64,000 nucleotides of DNA from Neurospora tetrasperma FGSC 2508 (lineage: Eukaryota > Ascomycota > Sordariomycetes > Sordariales > Sordariaceae). The notes below the pieces were generated by a model. It was not told the DNA's origin, ran no database searches, and saw nothing but the letters and a program-made list of their open reading frames with translations. The stretch spans positions 3,060,636 to 3,124,635 of the forward strand of contig NW_009799103.1 in the NCBI RefSeq assembly GCF_000213175.1. The letters are read 5' to 3'. Numbering within the stretch: the first letter of the stretch is position 1; each line of letters opens with the position of its first letter. The position numbers were made by a program, and so were the translations under genes. Shown piece by piece: positions 1 to 12,672 of this stretch.

Positions 1-961
1 CTCACAAATCACAACCTCACCTTGTCCAAGTCTTCCTTGGATTCCTGTTCAATGCCGACTTGCTAGTTGCCAGCCATCCTGCAGGCCTGCATCTCCTTTC
101 CCTTATCCGCCCACCGTCTTCCGTCATTCGTTCTGGTCTTTCATCATTCATCATCAATCTCGGCTTCGGGACCTGTATTGATTCGCGTCTTCCTTGTCGC
201 ACATCCACGGCCTGTGTGTTCAATTTCACACTGCCTTACGCTCGTTTTTCTTTCAACCCAACCATTTCTACTCTCGCTCTTGACCGCATTCGACCACCGT
301 CGTCGTCATCCATCTTCATCGATCGGATATTTCCTCCGTGTCGAACTCTTCATTCGCTTTTGCTAGTTCGCACCTTCTCCTCCTATTCCATCTTCATACC
401 ACCAAACAACCATTCATCCCCTCAACCTCACATTCGTTACATCATCAATAATCACACCACCACTACCGCCGACTCAACCCTCGCTTCTGATAACGACGAC
501 AACCATCACCATCGTTCATGACCCAAGAGGCTTAGTTATTTTGGAGACTCACCTGAAGAGACATAAACAACTATATCTCTTATCCAAACCTCCCGAAGCC
601 ATCTTTTGTCCCACTCACTCCAACTGGCCATTGCTTTGCGAAACCATCGGCATCAGTTGAGACATTCGACGTCTGTTCCAGGGGCGCCTCTTCTCCAATT
701 GCCGCCCAGCCTCAAGTGCGCGCGTCTGTAAGCCAACCAACGGCTGCCAGCCAGCCCTGCAGCTCCCCGACGATAACTCAATCTCCAAAAACGTGCGCTT
801 GCGCTGCGCTTTGCATCAATCCGCCTTCTGCAGCATTTTGAACCAGGCCACTTGGGACCAAGGACCCTTCCCAGCTATACTAGGGCCCGCCCCAAGAAGC
901 AAACCTCACCTCCAACCCGTTACAAATTATCAGCTTTTGTTCGCAAATATATGTGGCAAAG
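1..961 (+). other. Leader/promoter region of the TBC gene
   Basis: No gene is supported here. The stretch is pyrimidine-rich and A-poor (many tc/cct runs), as is usual for fungal promoters and 5' leaders. Open frames exist at 60-521 and 793-990, but they have serine/proline/threonine-rich, low-information translations. It probably holds the promoter and 5' UTR of the downstream TBC gene; I see no convincing TATA box. Confidence 0.5.
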
Positions 962-3196
962 ATGATGTTATACGAGCGATCCGTCCATGATCTCCCCGGC
1001 CCCAGCTCTCCGCCAGGCTTGACACATTCCAAGTCTTCCAAGTCTTCATCCTTGAACTCGGTACCTTCAGATGATGACAGCGTGCTTGCTGACGCTAGCC
1101 ACTTTGAAGACATTGGACTCCAGGATGAATCCCATGTCGATGTTCGAGGGCTAACTAAGAACCTGAAGCCCTCGCCCATGCTGTATAGTTCTAACCCTTC
1201 CTCCGAATTGCGAGTACCCTCCAAGAGCAGTCGATCTTCCCGCAGTCCGTCCAAAACCCGCCAGAAGCGGGATGTCTCATCAACGGGCAAACCCCGTCCG
1301 ACCCTCCCGAATATCCAGAGTCATCTACGACCTGTCAATGGCCGAGTCGCGAGCTTGGGGCTTACCCCCGAGCTTCACACTGCCCCTCTTCCTATGCGCT
1401 CCCTTGGAAACCGATCACCCTCCTCGACACGGCAACGCAGTATTAGCCCCAATCTCCAGACTAGCTTTCCCATGAAGCCACGGAGGAGTAGCTGGCAATC
1501 GAGCCGGGAGCGAAAGACAGCCAGACAGTTGGAGAGGGAGTGCGACGAAGATGACGGAGACGACATCCCTGACGGGCTCGTGCTTGATAATGTGCCAATC
1601 TCGCCTAGGCCACCCTCGGAACGAACAATAAGCCAACCTTCTTCTAAAGCTCCTTCTCCAGAACGCGCTCCTCCTGAAAAAAGAGTACGAAGTGTGGGAA
1701 ATGGCACTCCACCAGTGGCAGCAGCCCAGGGATCCCTTAGGTCGCCGACATGGAAGTCCGATACCGCAGTGCCTACGAGAGCCAGCATTGCTTCCACCAT
1801 TGTCACCCCTCTGGAACTCGCCAGATCCAAGAGCTGGTCTGCCGCATTGGCTGAACTCAACTCCGATGCCAAGGAGCTCACGGAAAAGCTGGAGGAACAT
1901 GCCGAAGAGTTGGAAGCAAAGGGCGTGCGGTCCAGCACGCCGTCTGTTCGCAGAAACTCTGACGGGAAGCCCCGTGTGAAATCGGGACTTCCTGAGCTCC
2001 CGCCGCTTCGCAAGTCCAATGTCATGATCGACCCTCTACCGCCGTCCAAGGAAAAGGAAGCTGTTTTGTCCCGCACTCGTCCTTCCTGGCTCCCGCCAAA
2101 GGATCCCGCCGAGGAACGTCGCCATCTAAAGGAGTACCAGAGGATGATGGCTCAGAGCCTCGAGGCCGAGCGTAGACGAGAAGCGACAAAGAAGGCCCGG
2201 ATCGAGAACCGTGATACCAGAGCCGACAATTTGATGCATATTTGGGAGGAGAACATCATCCCTCGTTGGGACGAGGCCATCCGTGAGCGCAGGACACGAG
2301 AGCTATGGTGGCGTGGTATTGCGCCACGCAGTCGAGGTGCTGTGTGGAGCAAGGCGATTGGCAACGGGCTCGCACTTTCTGATGCTTCGTTCAGGGCTGC
2401 CCTGAAGCGGGCCAATGATGCCCAAAAAAGAGTGAACGACGGACAAGGCAGCACCGACGATTCCTACGCTGCGGCCTGGTTTGATGACATCAAGACGGAC
2501 GTGGAAGAGTATACCTTCCCTGACCTTCGCATCTTCCAAACTGGAGGGCCCCTTCACCAAAGCCTGGTGGATGTTCTCAGCGCATACTGCATGTATCGGA
2601 GTGATATCGGATATGTTCCGGGCTGCAATGTAAGTTTCTCTGACAAGTTATCCCGTGAGAGAGAGAGAGACTAACAGACCAACTAGACAATTGCCGCTAT
2701 TCTGCTTCTCAACCTTCCCTCCGCCACCGACGCGTTCATTGCGCTTGCCAACGTCCTGAACCGTTCCTTGCCGCTGAGCTTCCACACGTGCGACAGAACC
2801 GCCATGTCCTCGGCCTATAACCTGCTACTCCAAACCCTCCAACACAAGTCGCCCAGCCTCCATGAACACCTGATCAAGTTGCCCGATCATAATCCCGATC
2901 TCTACTTGGGCGACATCTTCACTGGCCTCTTCACTCGCCACCTCGCTCTGGATGAGGCCACCCGACTCTGGGACGTGTACGTTTTCGAAGGCGACGCCGT
3001 CCTCGTTCGTGCAGGCATTGCTCTTCTGCTACAGAAGGGCATGTCCCTTATGGGTACCAAGTCCATTCATGAGGTCAGGGCCATCATGAATAACTCATCT
3101 GATGGCGTTTTGAGGTCGGCGCCCATTCTGCGCAGCACTGGCGAGGAAGATCGCTGGATGCGCGCTGTAAGGGAAGCCGGGAAAGCGCAAGCTTAA
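962..3196 (+). CDS. TBC domain protein (TBC1D12/14-like), probable pseudo-GAP
   Basis: Two exons, 962-2629 and 2687-3196, encode 725 residues. The intron has donor gtaagt, a (GA)n tract and a ctaac branch site. Residues 1 to about 400 are low-complexity, Ser/Pro/Arg-rich and probably disordered. From about 425 the sequence follows the TBC1D12/TBC1D14 pattern (IWEENIIPRWDE, then RELWWRGIAPRSRG, then the TBC fold to the C-terminus). TBC proteins normally stimulate GTP hydrolysis by Rab GTPases through an Arg finger (IxxDxxR) and a Gln finger (YxQ). Here the Arg position reads Tyr517 (EYTFP) and the Gln position Pro553 (YVPGC), so catalysis is unlikely and a Rab-binding or scaffold role is inferred. 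The start is the first ATG, at 962 (the second codon is also ATG); an upstream in-frame GTG at 953 is not a credible eukaryotic start. Family assignment is firm; the Rab partner is unknown. Confidence 0.88.
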
Positions 3197-6049
3197 AGCG
3201 CGAGGAAGAAACAAGAAAAAAAATAACATTAAACATACAAAAAGAGCGGATATATATATATATTTCGTTTCCTTGTCTTTGGAATAAAGCGGTGGGAAGG
3301 GATTTTCACACAAGGAGAGGGGAACATAAGACCAACTGCACGCAAATACGTCATGAAAGCAAGTCACCATACAAAGGAACCAACCATGTCTTTACTCATG
3401 TCACATACCCAACAACGATACGCACATATAAGCAACCACCACCACCACCACCACTTGCCATCACCAACCACTTTTCAGCGGCCACCGGCGTTTCTGTTCA
3501 CTGTTCAATTCTTAATTTTCCTCCAGGTTGGATAGCGCTGCGCCGGCTTGTCAACACCGTCTGGGGAACTGGCATCTTGTTTTTCCTTTCTTTCTTGCTC
3601 ATCTTCGGCACAGTTTCGAAGTAATTTGTGTACCTCGTGTACAAAACAACAACCACAAAACCTCGGTTTTGAGTATTGTGTATATTTAATATCTTTTTGG
3701 ACAATTTCCGAATGCCAGCCAGCCAGGCATAAATGGGGCGGAATAGAATGAGAGTGGTGATGATTTGATTATACTTGGTTTTCATCTGTGTGTGTATCTA
3801 GGGATCTTTGACTTTGTCTGCCTGTGGATATTAATGAAGGGGCATTTATATCCCGATTTAGTTGGAGTGGTATATCATATAATCCTGATTGAAATTGGAC
3901 GTTCCCTTGTACTATATCTCGTTCTTTCTTTCATATCTCTCCGCGTATGCTGTTGGTAGATTATGCTCATGTCGTAATGGCTTGTTGAACGAGTATGAAT
4001 TAAACTCTATCGGTGGCGTGTGCCTACCATATATATAGATAGCAATGACAAACAAGGGATTGATCCACATGGTGTAGGAGAGCAAGATCTTTTCTTAGCA
4101 ACGAAACATACTGCTACCGTTCTCCGTTATGATCTGTCAAAGGTCGAACGAGTATCAGTCAGGTGTGTGTGTGTGCTATGTTGGTTGGTCTATCCGATCT
4201 CTTTCTTCTTCGTCAAGGCCAAGTCGAGTTATGAGTTATGAGCTACTACTTTGCCAACCAACATCTATGAACCAGACAGAGATAGTAATCATTCACCGGC
4301 AAATATCAAGGTTGAGTATATAACAATAAACGCTATAGTAGGAGCCGGGTTGAATGACAGAAAAATAGTTCAGCCCGCTACACCGTTACGAAATGGCTGG
4401 AATCTCTCCTGCTACTATGTAAATAGAAGGTCCGTCGCTTTGTAATTCAGGTGTCATGACATCTATCTATACATGTATGTATCCCCCACCCCGAGCGCTC
4501 CTATCTATCTATCGCAAAGCAAATGGGTAGCTTCGATGATTATAGGTACATACCTGTTATCGAAGTGAAAGAAGCCGGACAGGCACCCCAACTCTTATCT
4601 ACAAGTACCTAGGTAGGTATCTTCGATGTTAGGTCCTAGTTACTTGTTATCGTTGTGGAAGCCAGGGAGCCAGGCGACGAACGAGTACCATAGGCTGACT
4701 GTGTGTTACATACAACTTACAACTCAACGACCACGTACACTAAACGAGAGAGAATTCTGCCTGTCATTTCTCTTGCTCAAACAAAAAGAACTCGAGTACT
4801 TGTATGTATACGGAACCCCAGTCCGTGCGGTATATATGCGTTGAGGTCATTATCTGTATCTGTGTCCATGTCTTGTGCTTGTGTGTTCTGGTGTCACATG
4901 ATGAACATTTGAGACGGCATACTGGACGGATCATAGATGGATGGATGAAAGGACGGATGGTTGGATGGTTTCCACTTTACACTATAAAGGACGGACATCA
5001 GGGGCACCTACCCGAACGCCGGACACCCCGCACTAATTTTCACACTTCGTTGGGTTGTCATCATTGATTGATGAGGACGCAAAGCGACGAAACAGTTGAT
5101 TTTCATGATTTTTCTAGTATATGTTAAAGTGACACAGTGAGGGTGGTATTTAGAAAGGAACATTGTAGTGTAGTTGTAGTTGTACGTAGTAGCGTAGTGA
5201 ACGGCGTTGCGTGGATGATCCCATCCCTCCCTCCAATCATCCAATCGGATCGCCTGGAATTACGTGAGCGAGAAATCATAACCAGCTGCTTGACCAAAAT
5301 GCTCTGCCGGTTGAAGCTGAGAGGTTCGTTGTGATCAAGTGATGACAACGGCCAAGCAAAGATCATGAGTTGTAAAACATATACATATCTGTTCTCGGGG
5401 ACTCCCTTTTCAACCGAAACTTCTATGCTGTACCAGACAGCTCCATAATGTTAACAATCCAAATTCTATCCTTCATCTACTTCCCTTTATCGCACTGACG
5501 ATGATGCCATACAATGCCCATGCTTGACGATTCTCAAGAACAAAACCAATACCCACGCGTCACTGCGGAACTCATCCTCATTAAGTACTTGATAATTCTT
5601 CTTTTGTTTCTTATCATTTCAGACCATCAGACCTCTCTCTAGGTTTCTTTCTTTTTACTACTGTCTATGCATTCCACATCTATACAGACAAAAGCGAGAG
5701 AAAGAAAACGATGTCTCTAGTAATATTGCAAACATCTCGTCATTGATTGGTATCCTTTTTTTCCGATTCGATTTTATAATCATCGGTTCCCATTCCCGTT
5801 CCTATTCCCATTCCCACATATCGATATGACAAAGACCCAAACCGCTCATTTCTGTTGATTTCCTGGAAACAAGTTGATATGATACCTTTCCAGATTTCTA
5901 CAGCAATCCGTGCATGTCTCCTGTGGGGACGTAGTCCTGAGCGTGACCAGGCTATGCCAAACCGATCAAAATTTTATCACTGCCTCAAGTCGATCTTTCT
6001 CGACCTGGGTCTTTTGAACTTTTATCCATCCATCGTTTTCTTGAAATAC
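3197..6049. other. Convergent intergenic region, TBC / desaturase
   Basis: About 2.85 kb between two 3' ends. I find no gene. It contains AT-rich, simple-repeat-rich DNA: TA and TATC steps, CTATCTATCTATC at about 4501, GGATGGATG near 4936, and a degenerate duplication at 4531/4621. The first and last few hundred bases are presumably the 3' UTRs. Confidence 0.5.
4531..4676. repeat. Degenerate direct repeat, 90-bp offset
   Basis: Two segments starting at 4531 and 4621 share cttcgatg, then tacctgttatcg versus tacttgttatcg at exactly 90 bp offset, then gtg(a)a..gaagcc. The copies cover about 55 bases each and have drifted by substitutions and small indels. Origin unknown; seen directly in the sequence. 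Confidence 0.55.
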
Positions 6050-7495
6050 TTAGTTGGTCTTGGGGAGCTTGGCAGGCTTGACACCGAGACCGTTCTGGTT
6101 GCGGTAGAACAAGACACCCTTGCCCTTACCCTCAGCGCCCTCGGTAGGCTCAACCCACTGGCACCAACGAGCAGCCTTCCACATGGCCTTGATGAAACCG
6201 ATGGGGCCATCTTGGACGTCAGCGCGGTAGTGACGGCCCATGACCTTCTTGATGGCCTCGGAGGCCTCGTCGGCGTGGTAAAAGGGAATGGTGCTGACGT
6301 AGTGGTGGAGCACGTGGGTCTCGATAATGCCGTGGAGGAGGTGACGGCCGATGAAGCCGAACTCGCGGTCAATAGTCGCGGCGGCACCACGGACAAAGTT
6401 CCACTGATCAGGGGTGTAGTGGGGGAGCGAGGGGTCGGTGTGCTGGAGGTAGGTGATGGCAACGAGCCAGTGGTTGACCCAGAGGTAGGGAAGGAAGTAC
6501 CAGACGAACATGTTGGACCAGCCGAAGGTGTTGCCGAGGTAGATGAGGGCGGTGGCGGCGATGGCGATACCGATGTCGGAGACGATGATCCAGGGGGCCT
6601 CGCGCTCCTCATAGATGGGAGAAGTGGGGTTGAAGTGGTTGACACCAGTGAACCAGCCGTTCTTCTTGCCCTTGCCACGACCCTCGCGCTGCCTCTCGTG
6701 GAAGTTGTGGCCGGTGACGTTGGTCATGAGGTAGTTGGGCCAGCCGATGAGCTGCTGACCGATAAGGTGGATCAAGGTGTAGATGGGGGTCTCCTCGGTC
6801 AACTCGGAAATCTCATGGACCAAACGGCCGATGCGAGAAGCAAACTGCTCGCGGGTACGAGGAACGAAGACCATGTCACGCTCGATGTTGCCGGTGGCCT
6901 TGTGGTGCTTGCTGTGGGAGAACTTCCACGAGAAGTAGGGGACGAGAAGGGCAGAGTGGAGGACCCAGCCGACGGTGTCGTTGATCAACCTGGACGGGGA
7001 GAAAGCCTGGTGACCGCACTCGTGGGCAAGAACCCAGAGACCGGTGCCGAAAAGGCCCTGCATGAAGGTGTACAGACCCCAGAGAACGACACGGGCAGCC
7101 TTCATGGGGATGTACTCGGGAGTGACATATTTGTTCCAGACGTAAAAAGTGACGGTGAGGTAGATGATGTCGCGAGCGACGTGCGCCAAGCTGTGAAGAG
7201 CCGAACGCTCGAAGCAGTGCGCGGGGATGGCATCGCGGATGTCCTTGATGGTGAAGTCGGGGACCTCGAACTCGTTGCCGTACGTGTCGAGCAGCTTGCC
7301 GAACTCGGCCTTGTCGGTCTTGACGTTGTCGGAGGCCAGGGAAGAAAGCGAGGTGTTGGAGGCCGAGCGCTCAAGAGGAGAGTCAAAGGGAGAGGCATCG
7401 GCGGTACCAGGGTATGAGTCGGAGGTGGCCTCGGTTTGGGTCCTGCGCAGGGCAGGCTTGTTGCCCTCGGGAAGGGCAGAGGAGACGGAAGCCAT
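6050..7495 (-). CDS. Oleate delta-12 fatty acid desaturase
   Basis: Single exon, 481 residues, starting at the ATG at 7495 (MASVSSALPEG). The enzyme places a double bond at C12 of oleoyl chains to make linoleate, in the ER membrane, with a di-iron centre and electrons from cytochrome b5. The three histidine boxes of membrane desaturases are all present: HECGH at about residues 158-162, HSKHH about 35 residues later, and HVLHH near the C-terminus, with hydrophobic membrane-spanning stretches between boxes 2 and 3. The N-terminal 70 residues are polar and variable, as in other fungal delta-12 enzymes. The frame continues upstream only to a non-AUG TTG. The antisense strand carries a long open frame that is a codon-bias artefact. 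Delta-12 rather than delta-15 activity rests on overall resemblance to fungal delta-12 enzymes; box sequence alone does not separate them. Confidence 0.95.
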   Translation of the reverse strand: MASVSSALPEGNKPALRRTQTEATSDSYPGTADASPFDSPLERSASNTSLSSLASDNVKTDKAEFGKLLDTYGNEFEVPDFTIKDIRDAIPAHCFERSALHSLAHVARDIIYLTVTFYVWNKYVTPEYIPMKAARVVLWGLYTFMQGLFGTGLWVLAHECGHQAFSPSRLINDTVGWVLHSALLVPYFSWKFSHSKHHKATGNIERDMVFVPRTREQFASRIGRLVHEISELTEETPIYTLIHLIGQQLIGWPNYLMTNVTGHNFHERQREGRGKGKKNGWFTGVNHFNPTSPIYEEREAPWIIVSDIGIAIAATALIYLGNTFGWSNMFVWYFLPYLWVNHWLVAITYLQHTDPSLPHYTPDQWNFVRGAAATIDREFGFIGRHLLHGIIETHVLHHYVSTIPFYHADEASEAIKKVMGRHYRADVQDGPIGFIKAMWKAARWCQWVEPTEGAEGKGKGVLFYRNQNGLGVKPAKLPKTN

Positions 7496-10400
7496 CTTGT
7501 GAGGTGGAATTAATCGGTGGGGAGAGAAAAACCGAGTAGGATAGATCGAGACGAATCCCAACAACAACAACCGTTATCTGCCTGATGTCACAAAGCAGAC
7601 TAAATCAGAGAAGCGTCAGCAAAGAAGACTCGTGGGTTTTGTTTTGTTTATTGTCTTTTTTTTGTGGTTGATAATGGTCGAGGTGGGTACAATCGGGGTG
7701 TTGGTCGACTCTTCAAGGAAGAGGCTGGAGGAGTGCATGGAAGATACCGGGAAGGAATGCATGGAGCAAAGGCTTACCGTCAAGGGCTTGTTGGAGACAC
7801 AACCGAAACAGGAGTATACACACAGGGAAGAGAAAGGTTGGTGGTAAACCCAATCTTTAGGAAGGAGAATGCGTGGAAAAGAAAGAAAGAAAAAAAATCA
7901 ATATCAATCTGATCTTTGTTGTCTCGCAGAGACCCCGGGAAAAATGGGGTGCTAGACGTGGGTCGATTGTTTATGCCCGGGGGATGATTTGTTGGGATTC
8001 CCGATGGTACGGGGCTCGGTCCGGGATTGGGGGAATGTAACCTGGAGACTGGCACTGGAGAGGAAAGGGTTCGTTTGGGTTTGAAGAGGCCGATTGTTTC
8101 TAGGTTTTATATACCGACTCGTGAGAAAGCATTGGAGATGGGATTCCCGAAGATCGATACCTTGGATGCCAGCAGAATTTGTTAGCAAACCAAAGTCGCC
8201 CCAATTTCGGTGCCCATGCACTCGCTTCAGTGTTGCAGCACCCAGACTGCGGATACAATGAGGCAAGATCGAGACGCGTCCAGGCAAACGAGGAGGGACA
8301 GGGCCCGCCTCCAGCTTTTGGCCACCACCAGGAACCATTCGCACTTTCCAAAACAATTGAGACCCGACGATAAACCTACCCAAGCTGGGCTCTAATAACC
8401 AATGCATTGATGCAGCCGAGTTATGTCTGCCAATTGTGCATCGTGTCTACAATTTATGACTGCACTGTAGGAAGCTACACACACTGCACAATAGGAAATG
8501 TTATCGGGATGCATTGAGGTCCAAACCAATATTGTATGGCAATCTGACGGCCAGTAGAGTTCAAAGTACAGAGTACAGGCCTCCAACTAAAGTACACCTT
8601 AACATTCACATGCTAGCCTGTGAGCTGAAACAAAGGTCCAGTTGGTTGAGGGGATTTGCACCACCCAGCTGAGAAAAGGGTTGAGCGACAAACTGGCCAA
8701 CGACGGTTTTTGACGAAAAGAGAGACACGCAGATGCATTGATTGATTGCCCTTCACATGTGACAAGCAGAGCATCTGTTGTCGCGTCGAGGGCATTCCCC
8801 TGGGAGGGGCGAAAACGGGAAGCTGGAGACATGGGCAAAGCGACTTCACTGGCTGGCTGGCTGGCTGGTTGGAGATCGTCCATGTTGCGTTCCACCTTAG
8901 CTCGGCATATTCTGCAGCTATCTCGCGCGCTGAATTTTCCGTTGCTTCCTCCGGTAACAGTCAAATCCGATATTTCGATTAGACGGCAACGGTTCGAGGC
9001 CAGCCAGCCCCGGCCTGGGAGCATATCATGTGCTCATGAGATTCCCGCCTTCGATTTCAGTGCTCGGACGAAATCGTTTCAAGATGCCGTCTCCAACTCG
9101 AAAAAGAAGCTTTATCGATAAGCACTCAGGGCTGGGCTGGACGCCCGGGCGGGGGCTGTGAGGCCAAGATAAGGTGATACAAGGATGGGTGGAGATCCTA
9201 GTCTCGTACAGCGTAGCATTGCGCGGGGTAGCTAGACTGAGAGGACGAGGACTTGGACTCGTCTGAGCTGGCCTTCGTTTTGCCATCTTCACTTCAACTC
9301 GGACAGGGCTGGGTGTTTCATCGTACCTGGACGTGCGCTTCAACCATTGCCCCTGTCAACAACTGAAGGCCTTTCAATTTTCACAAGTCTGAGCATACTA
9401 GTTGCTCGTTCCTTTGACTGGATCCCAGATGGCTAGCATGAATTCCCGTCCTGTAGACGAGGTCTTCACATGGTGTATTTTTTTTTTTTTTCCATACCAT
9501 CAGGGTCCCCCAAGCCACCCGCTCCCATGTTTGGGTGCAAGGGGAGGTTTCATGCGGGTCGTCGGCTGGAAGGGAACACACAGAGTGGGGGTTGCATTTT
9601 TGGGTTCATGCCATGATGCGATGGCCAAATGGCATTGGACGGTTTGAGTGCTTGTCGCGCCGCTCATCCTCAGGCGACAAGACAGATTTATCGGAGTCGG
9701 CGCTCGAATTTCTGTTGGGAATTCTCGGAACGGAGAGATAATTCGTTTCTTATTTTTCTTTTTGTTGGGCAAAACAGTTCCCGAGGTTTGTACGTACCAC
9801 TGTGTACATGCTTTCAGTTTCTGTTACCACCCCCCCACACACACACACGAGGCAAAAAGCCGATAAAGTTGCAACGAGATTCGTCCACGTCGCTTTTATC
9901 CAGGGCTTGTGAAAGGCTCCACCCATCCGCGGGCCACTTCAAACGTTTTCATCATCAAACCCGGCGGCGGTCCCGGCTCATTTGACCACTTCCGTCCACG
10001 CCGTCCGGCCTGTCTGTCACCAATCCCCACGGCTTTCCCCTACAAGAAACCCCGAACGAGGTCCGGTCTCCAGTCCGGATACGGCTCGTTACCGGGATTT
10101 GTCGCTCCGAGAGCATCTTGAAGAGCCACAAAAATCACACGATCGAACCACTTGAATGGACTTGATATCGCCAGACCACGGTGTTATCTTCGACTTCTTT
10201 TCCATGGCTCTCATGCGTGCTTTTATTTCAGTCCTCCAGCGTAAGGCCATGGATACCACTATCCATGTCCTCGTTCTCAGACCGATCCCAGCAAGCGGGA
10301 CTGAAAGTCCGTCGCTCACGCCATGAGGGGATGATAATGTTCACTGTGTGATGCCTTGGGTTCGCGAGTGTCGCAAGCGAAAACGACCCACGCAAATCCG

Positions 10401-12672
10401 TACGTACTCTTGCAGCCCGGACTTTGACCAAGATTCGCTTCTACCGGTTCAAAACCCAGCCTATAAATGACACGAGATAAGCCATCATAGAACCAAGAGA
10501 TACAAACGGTACTTAGGTCGTCTTTCCCCTGATTTTGCTCTCAGCAACTATCTACTCGCCATCGTTACAGTCAAGAAGATAAGACATAATCCATTGAAGG
10601 GGATATCAATGCTATACTCTCATTTTCGTGAATGATATTAACTTCCACCTTGCTTCGAACATTCGGCGCTTAGACACTTGCCTTGAGACAACTTAAAGTA
10701 TTTCAGTTCATTCCACTCAACTCTTCTTGGAACAACTAACTGAGCACCCCTAAAAGAACGTTGGATTGCGCATACCGTAGAGAAACGTCATAAGCCAATA
10801 CACCTTTTTATTTTTTATTCACTTTTTCTTTGTTCTCCCTCTTCTTTCTTGGCTGGGAAGGGCTGTCGAAGTGAGGGATAAATGCTCTACTTCCCATGGC
10901 AACTGAACGACGGCAGCCACAACGGAAAAGGCAGTACACGGAGAATAGATTCCAGTTCCACTAACCTGAAAAAGAAAAACATCCTGTTTAGATGCAGTGA
11001 AGGAAGGTTCAATACCTCAAAGCCTGTACCTAGGGATGTAATTGACTGGTATACCAGTCACATTGTTGTTGTAGGTGCCTCTAAGGAGCAACGTCACGAC
11101 CGGTCATATGTATATCTTACCGGAATTTCGCAAAGGAGGATACAATATGATGGTCCGGCTATCTTTTTTTNNNNNNNNNNNNNNNNNNNNNNNNNNNNNN
11201 NNNNNNNNNNNNNNNNNNNNNNNNNNNNNNNNNNNNNNNNNNNNNNNNNNNNNNNNNNNNNNNNNNNNNNNNNNNNNNNNNNNNNNNNNNNNNNNNNNNN
11301 NNNNNNNNNNNNNNNNNNNNNNNNNNNNNNNNNNNNNNNNNNNNNNNNNNNNNNNNNNNNNNNNNNNNNNNNNNNNNNNNNNNNNNNNNNNNNNNNNNNN
11401 NNNNNNNNNNNNNNNNNNNNNNNNNNNNNNNNNNNNNNNNNNNNNNNNNNNNNNNNNNNNNNNNNNNNNNNNNNNNNNNNNNNNNNNNNNNNNNNNNNNN
11501 NNNNNNNNNNNNNNNNNNNNNNNNNNNNNNNNNNNNNNNNNNNNNNNNNNNNNNNNNNNNNNNNNNNNNNNNNNNNNNNNNNNNNNNNNNNNNNNNNNNN
11601 NNNNNNNNNNNNNNNNNNNNNNNNNNNNNNNNNNNNNNNNNNNNNNNNNNNNNNNNNNNNNNNNNNNNNNNNNNNNNNNNNNNNNNNNNNNNNNNNNNNN
11701 NNNNNNNNNNNNNNNNNNNNNNNNNNNNNNNNNNNNNNNNNNNNNNNNNNNNNNNNNNNNNNNNNNNNNNNNNNNNNNNNNNNNNNNNNNNNNNNNNNNN
11801 NNNNNNNNNNNNNNNNNNNNNNNNNNNNNNNNNNNNNNNNNNNNNNNNNNNNNNNNNNNNNNNNNNNNNNNNNNNNNNNNNNNNNNNNNNNNNNNNNNNN
11901 NNNNNNNNNNNNNNNNNNNNNNNNNNNNNNNNNNNNNNNNNNNNNNNNNNNNNNNNNNNNNNNNNNNNNNNNNNNNNNNNNNNNNNNNNNNNNNNNNNNN
12001 NNNNNNNNNNNNNNNNNNNNNNNNNNNNNNNNNNNNNNNNNNNNNNNNNNNNNNNNNNNNNNNNNNNNNNNNNNNNNNNNNNNNNNNNNNNNNNNNNNNN
12101 NNNNNNTTTTCTGCTTATCGGACGCACCACAATTATGTACGATCCATTGGGATTGAAGGGGAATCATCACGAGGGGCTTGTTGGACAAGATATCATATCC
12201 ACATGCTCGCTCTCCGTGCAATAGATCTCTTTGGGTTCGGTCCTTTGCGAAACACAAAGGGACCGGTTTTGTCGTTGCTCTTTAGGGGTATCAAACGATG
12301 TGGCTGGTTCACCATTACATAGTTTTTTTAAAGATCGACGAACCCTCCTTCACTTAAGCAGGATGGACTTTGGGACATTAGAAGAAGTCTGACTCCGATC
12401 TACGAAAACCAGAATGATACTAAAGCGCCAACCTAACAGCTCTTTTGGAATCCACCGCCTAGTCTACGCATGCACCGCTTTTATAACAACCAGACAGGTA
12501 CAACGTAGAAAGAAGAGAGCAAAAATAAAATAAAATAAGGCCCAGAGATATGAAAGAACCCGGTTCATTTTATTCACTGTACCCTCAGATGACCTTTTCG
12601 AAAAACGGGAAAAAACGGTACGCCATGTAACTTCACAACATATCAAACTACTGCCGCCGCCTGTTCGCACAT
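7496..12672. other. Intergenic region with assembly gap
   Basis: About 5.2 kb between the desaturase start and the eIF3b stop. No coding region with family resemblance or a plausible exon chain was found. It holds the desaturase promoter, a CA tract near 9836-9848, a ctataaat box at about 10462, and the N run. Open frames that cross the gap consist mainly of undetermined residues and are meaningless. Confidence 0.5.
11171..12106. other. Assembly gap (936 N)
   Basis: A run of N. Its left edge is a T run (atcttttttt) and its right edge begins tttt, so the break lies in or beside a T-rich low-complexity tract. The gap size may be an estimate, and a gene or repeat inside it cannot be excluded. 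Confidence 0.99.

Noticed and set aside
60-521. 153-codon frame at the left edge
   Set aside because: Starts at a non-AUG codon and translates a pyrimidine-rich leader into Ser/Pro/Thr-rich sequence.
5501-5510. Perfect CYS3-type 10-mer ATGATGCCAT
   Set aside because: Lies in the 3' flank of the desaturase, where no sulfur regulation is expected; used as evidence that the motif alone is not specific.
5855-7417. 520-codon open frame on the plus strand
   Set aside because: Antisense to the delta-12 desaturase; Val/Asp/Glu/Gly-rich translation produced by the codon bias of the real gene.
10882-12322. Open frames spanning the N run
   Set aside because: Almost all residues are undetermined; they exist only because N codons contain no stop.
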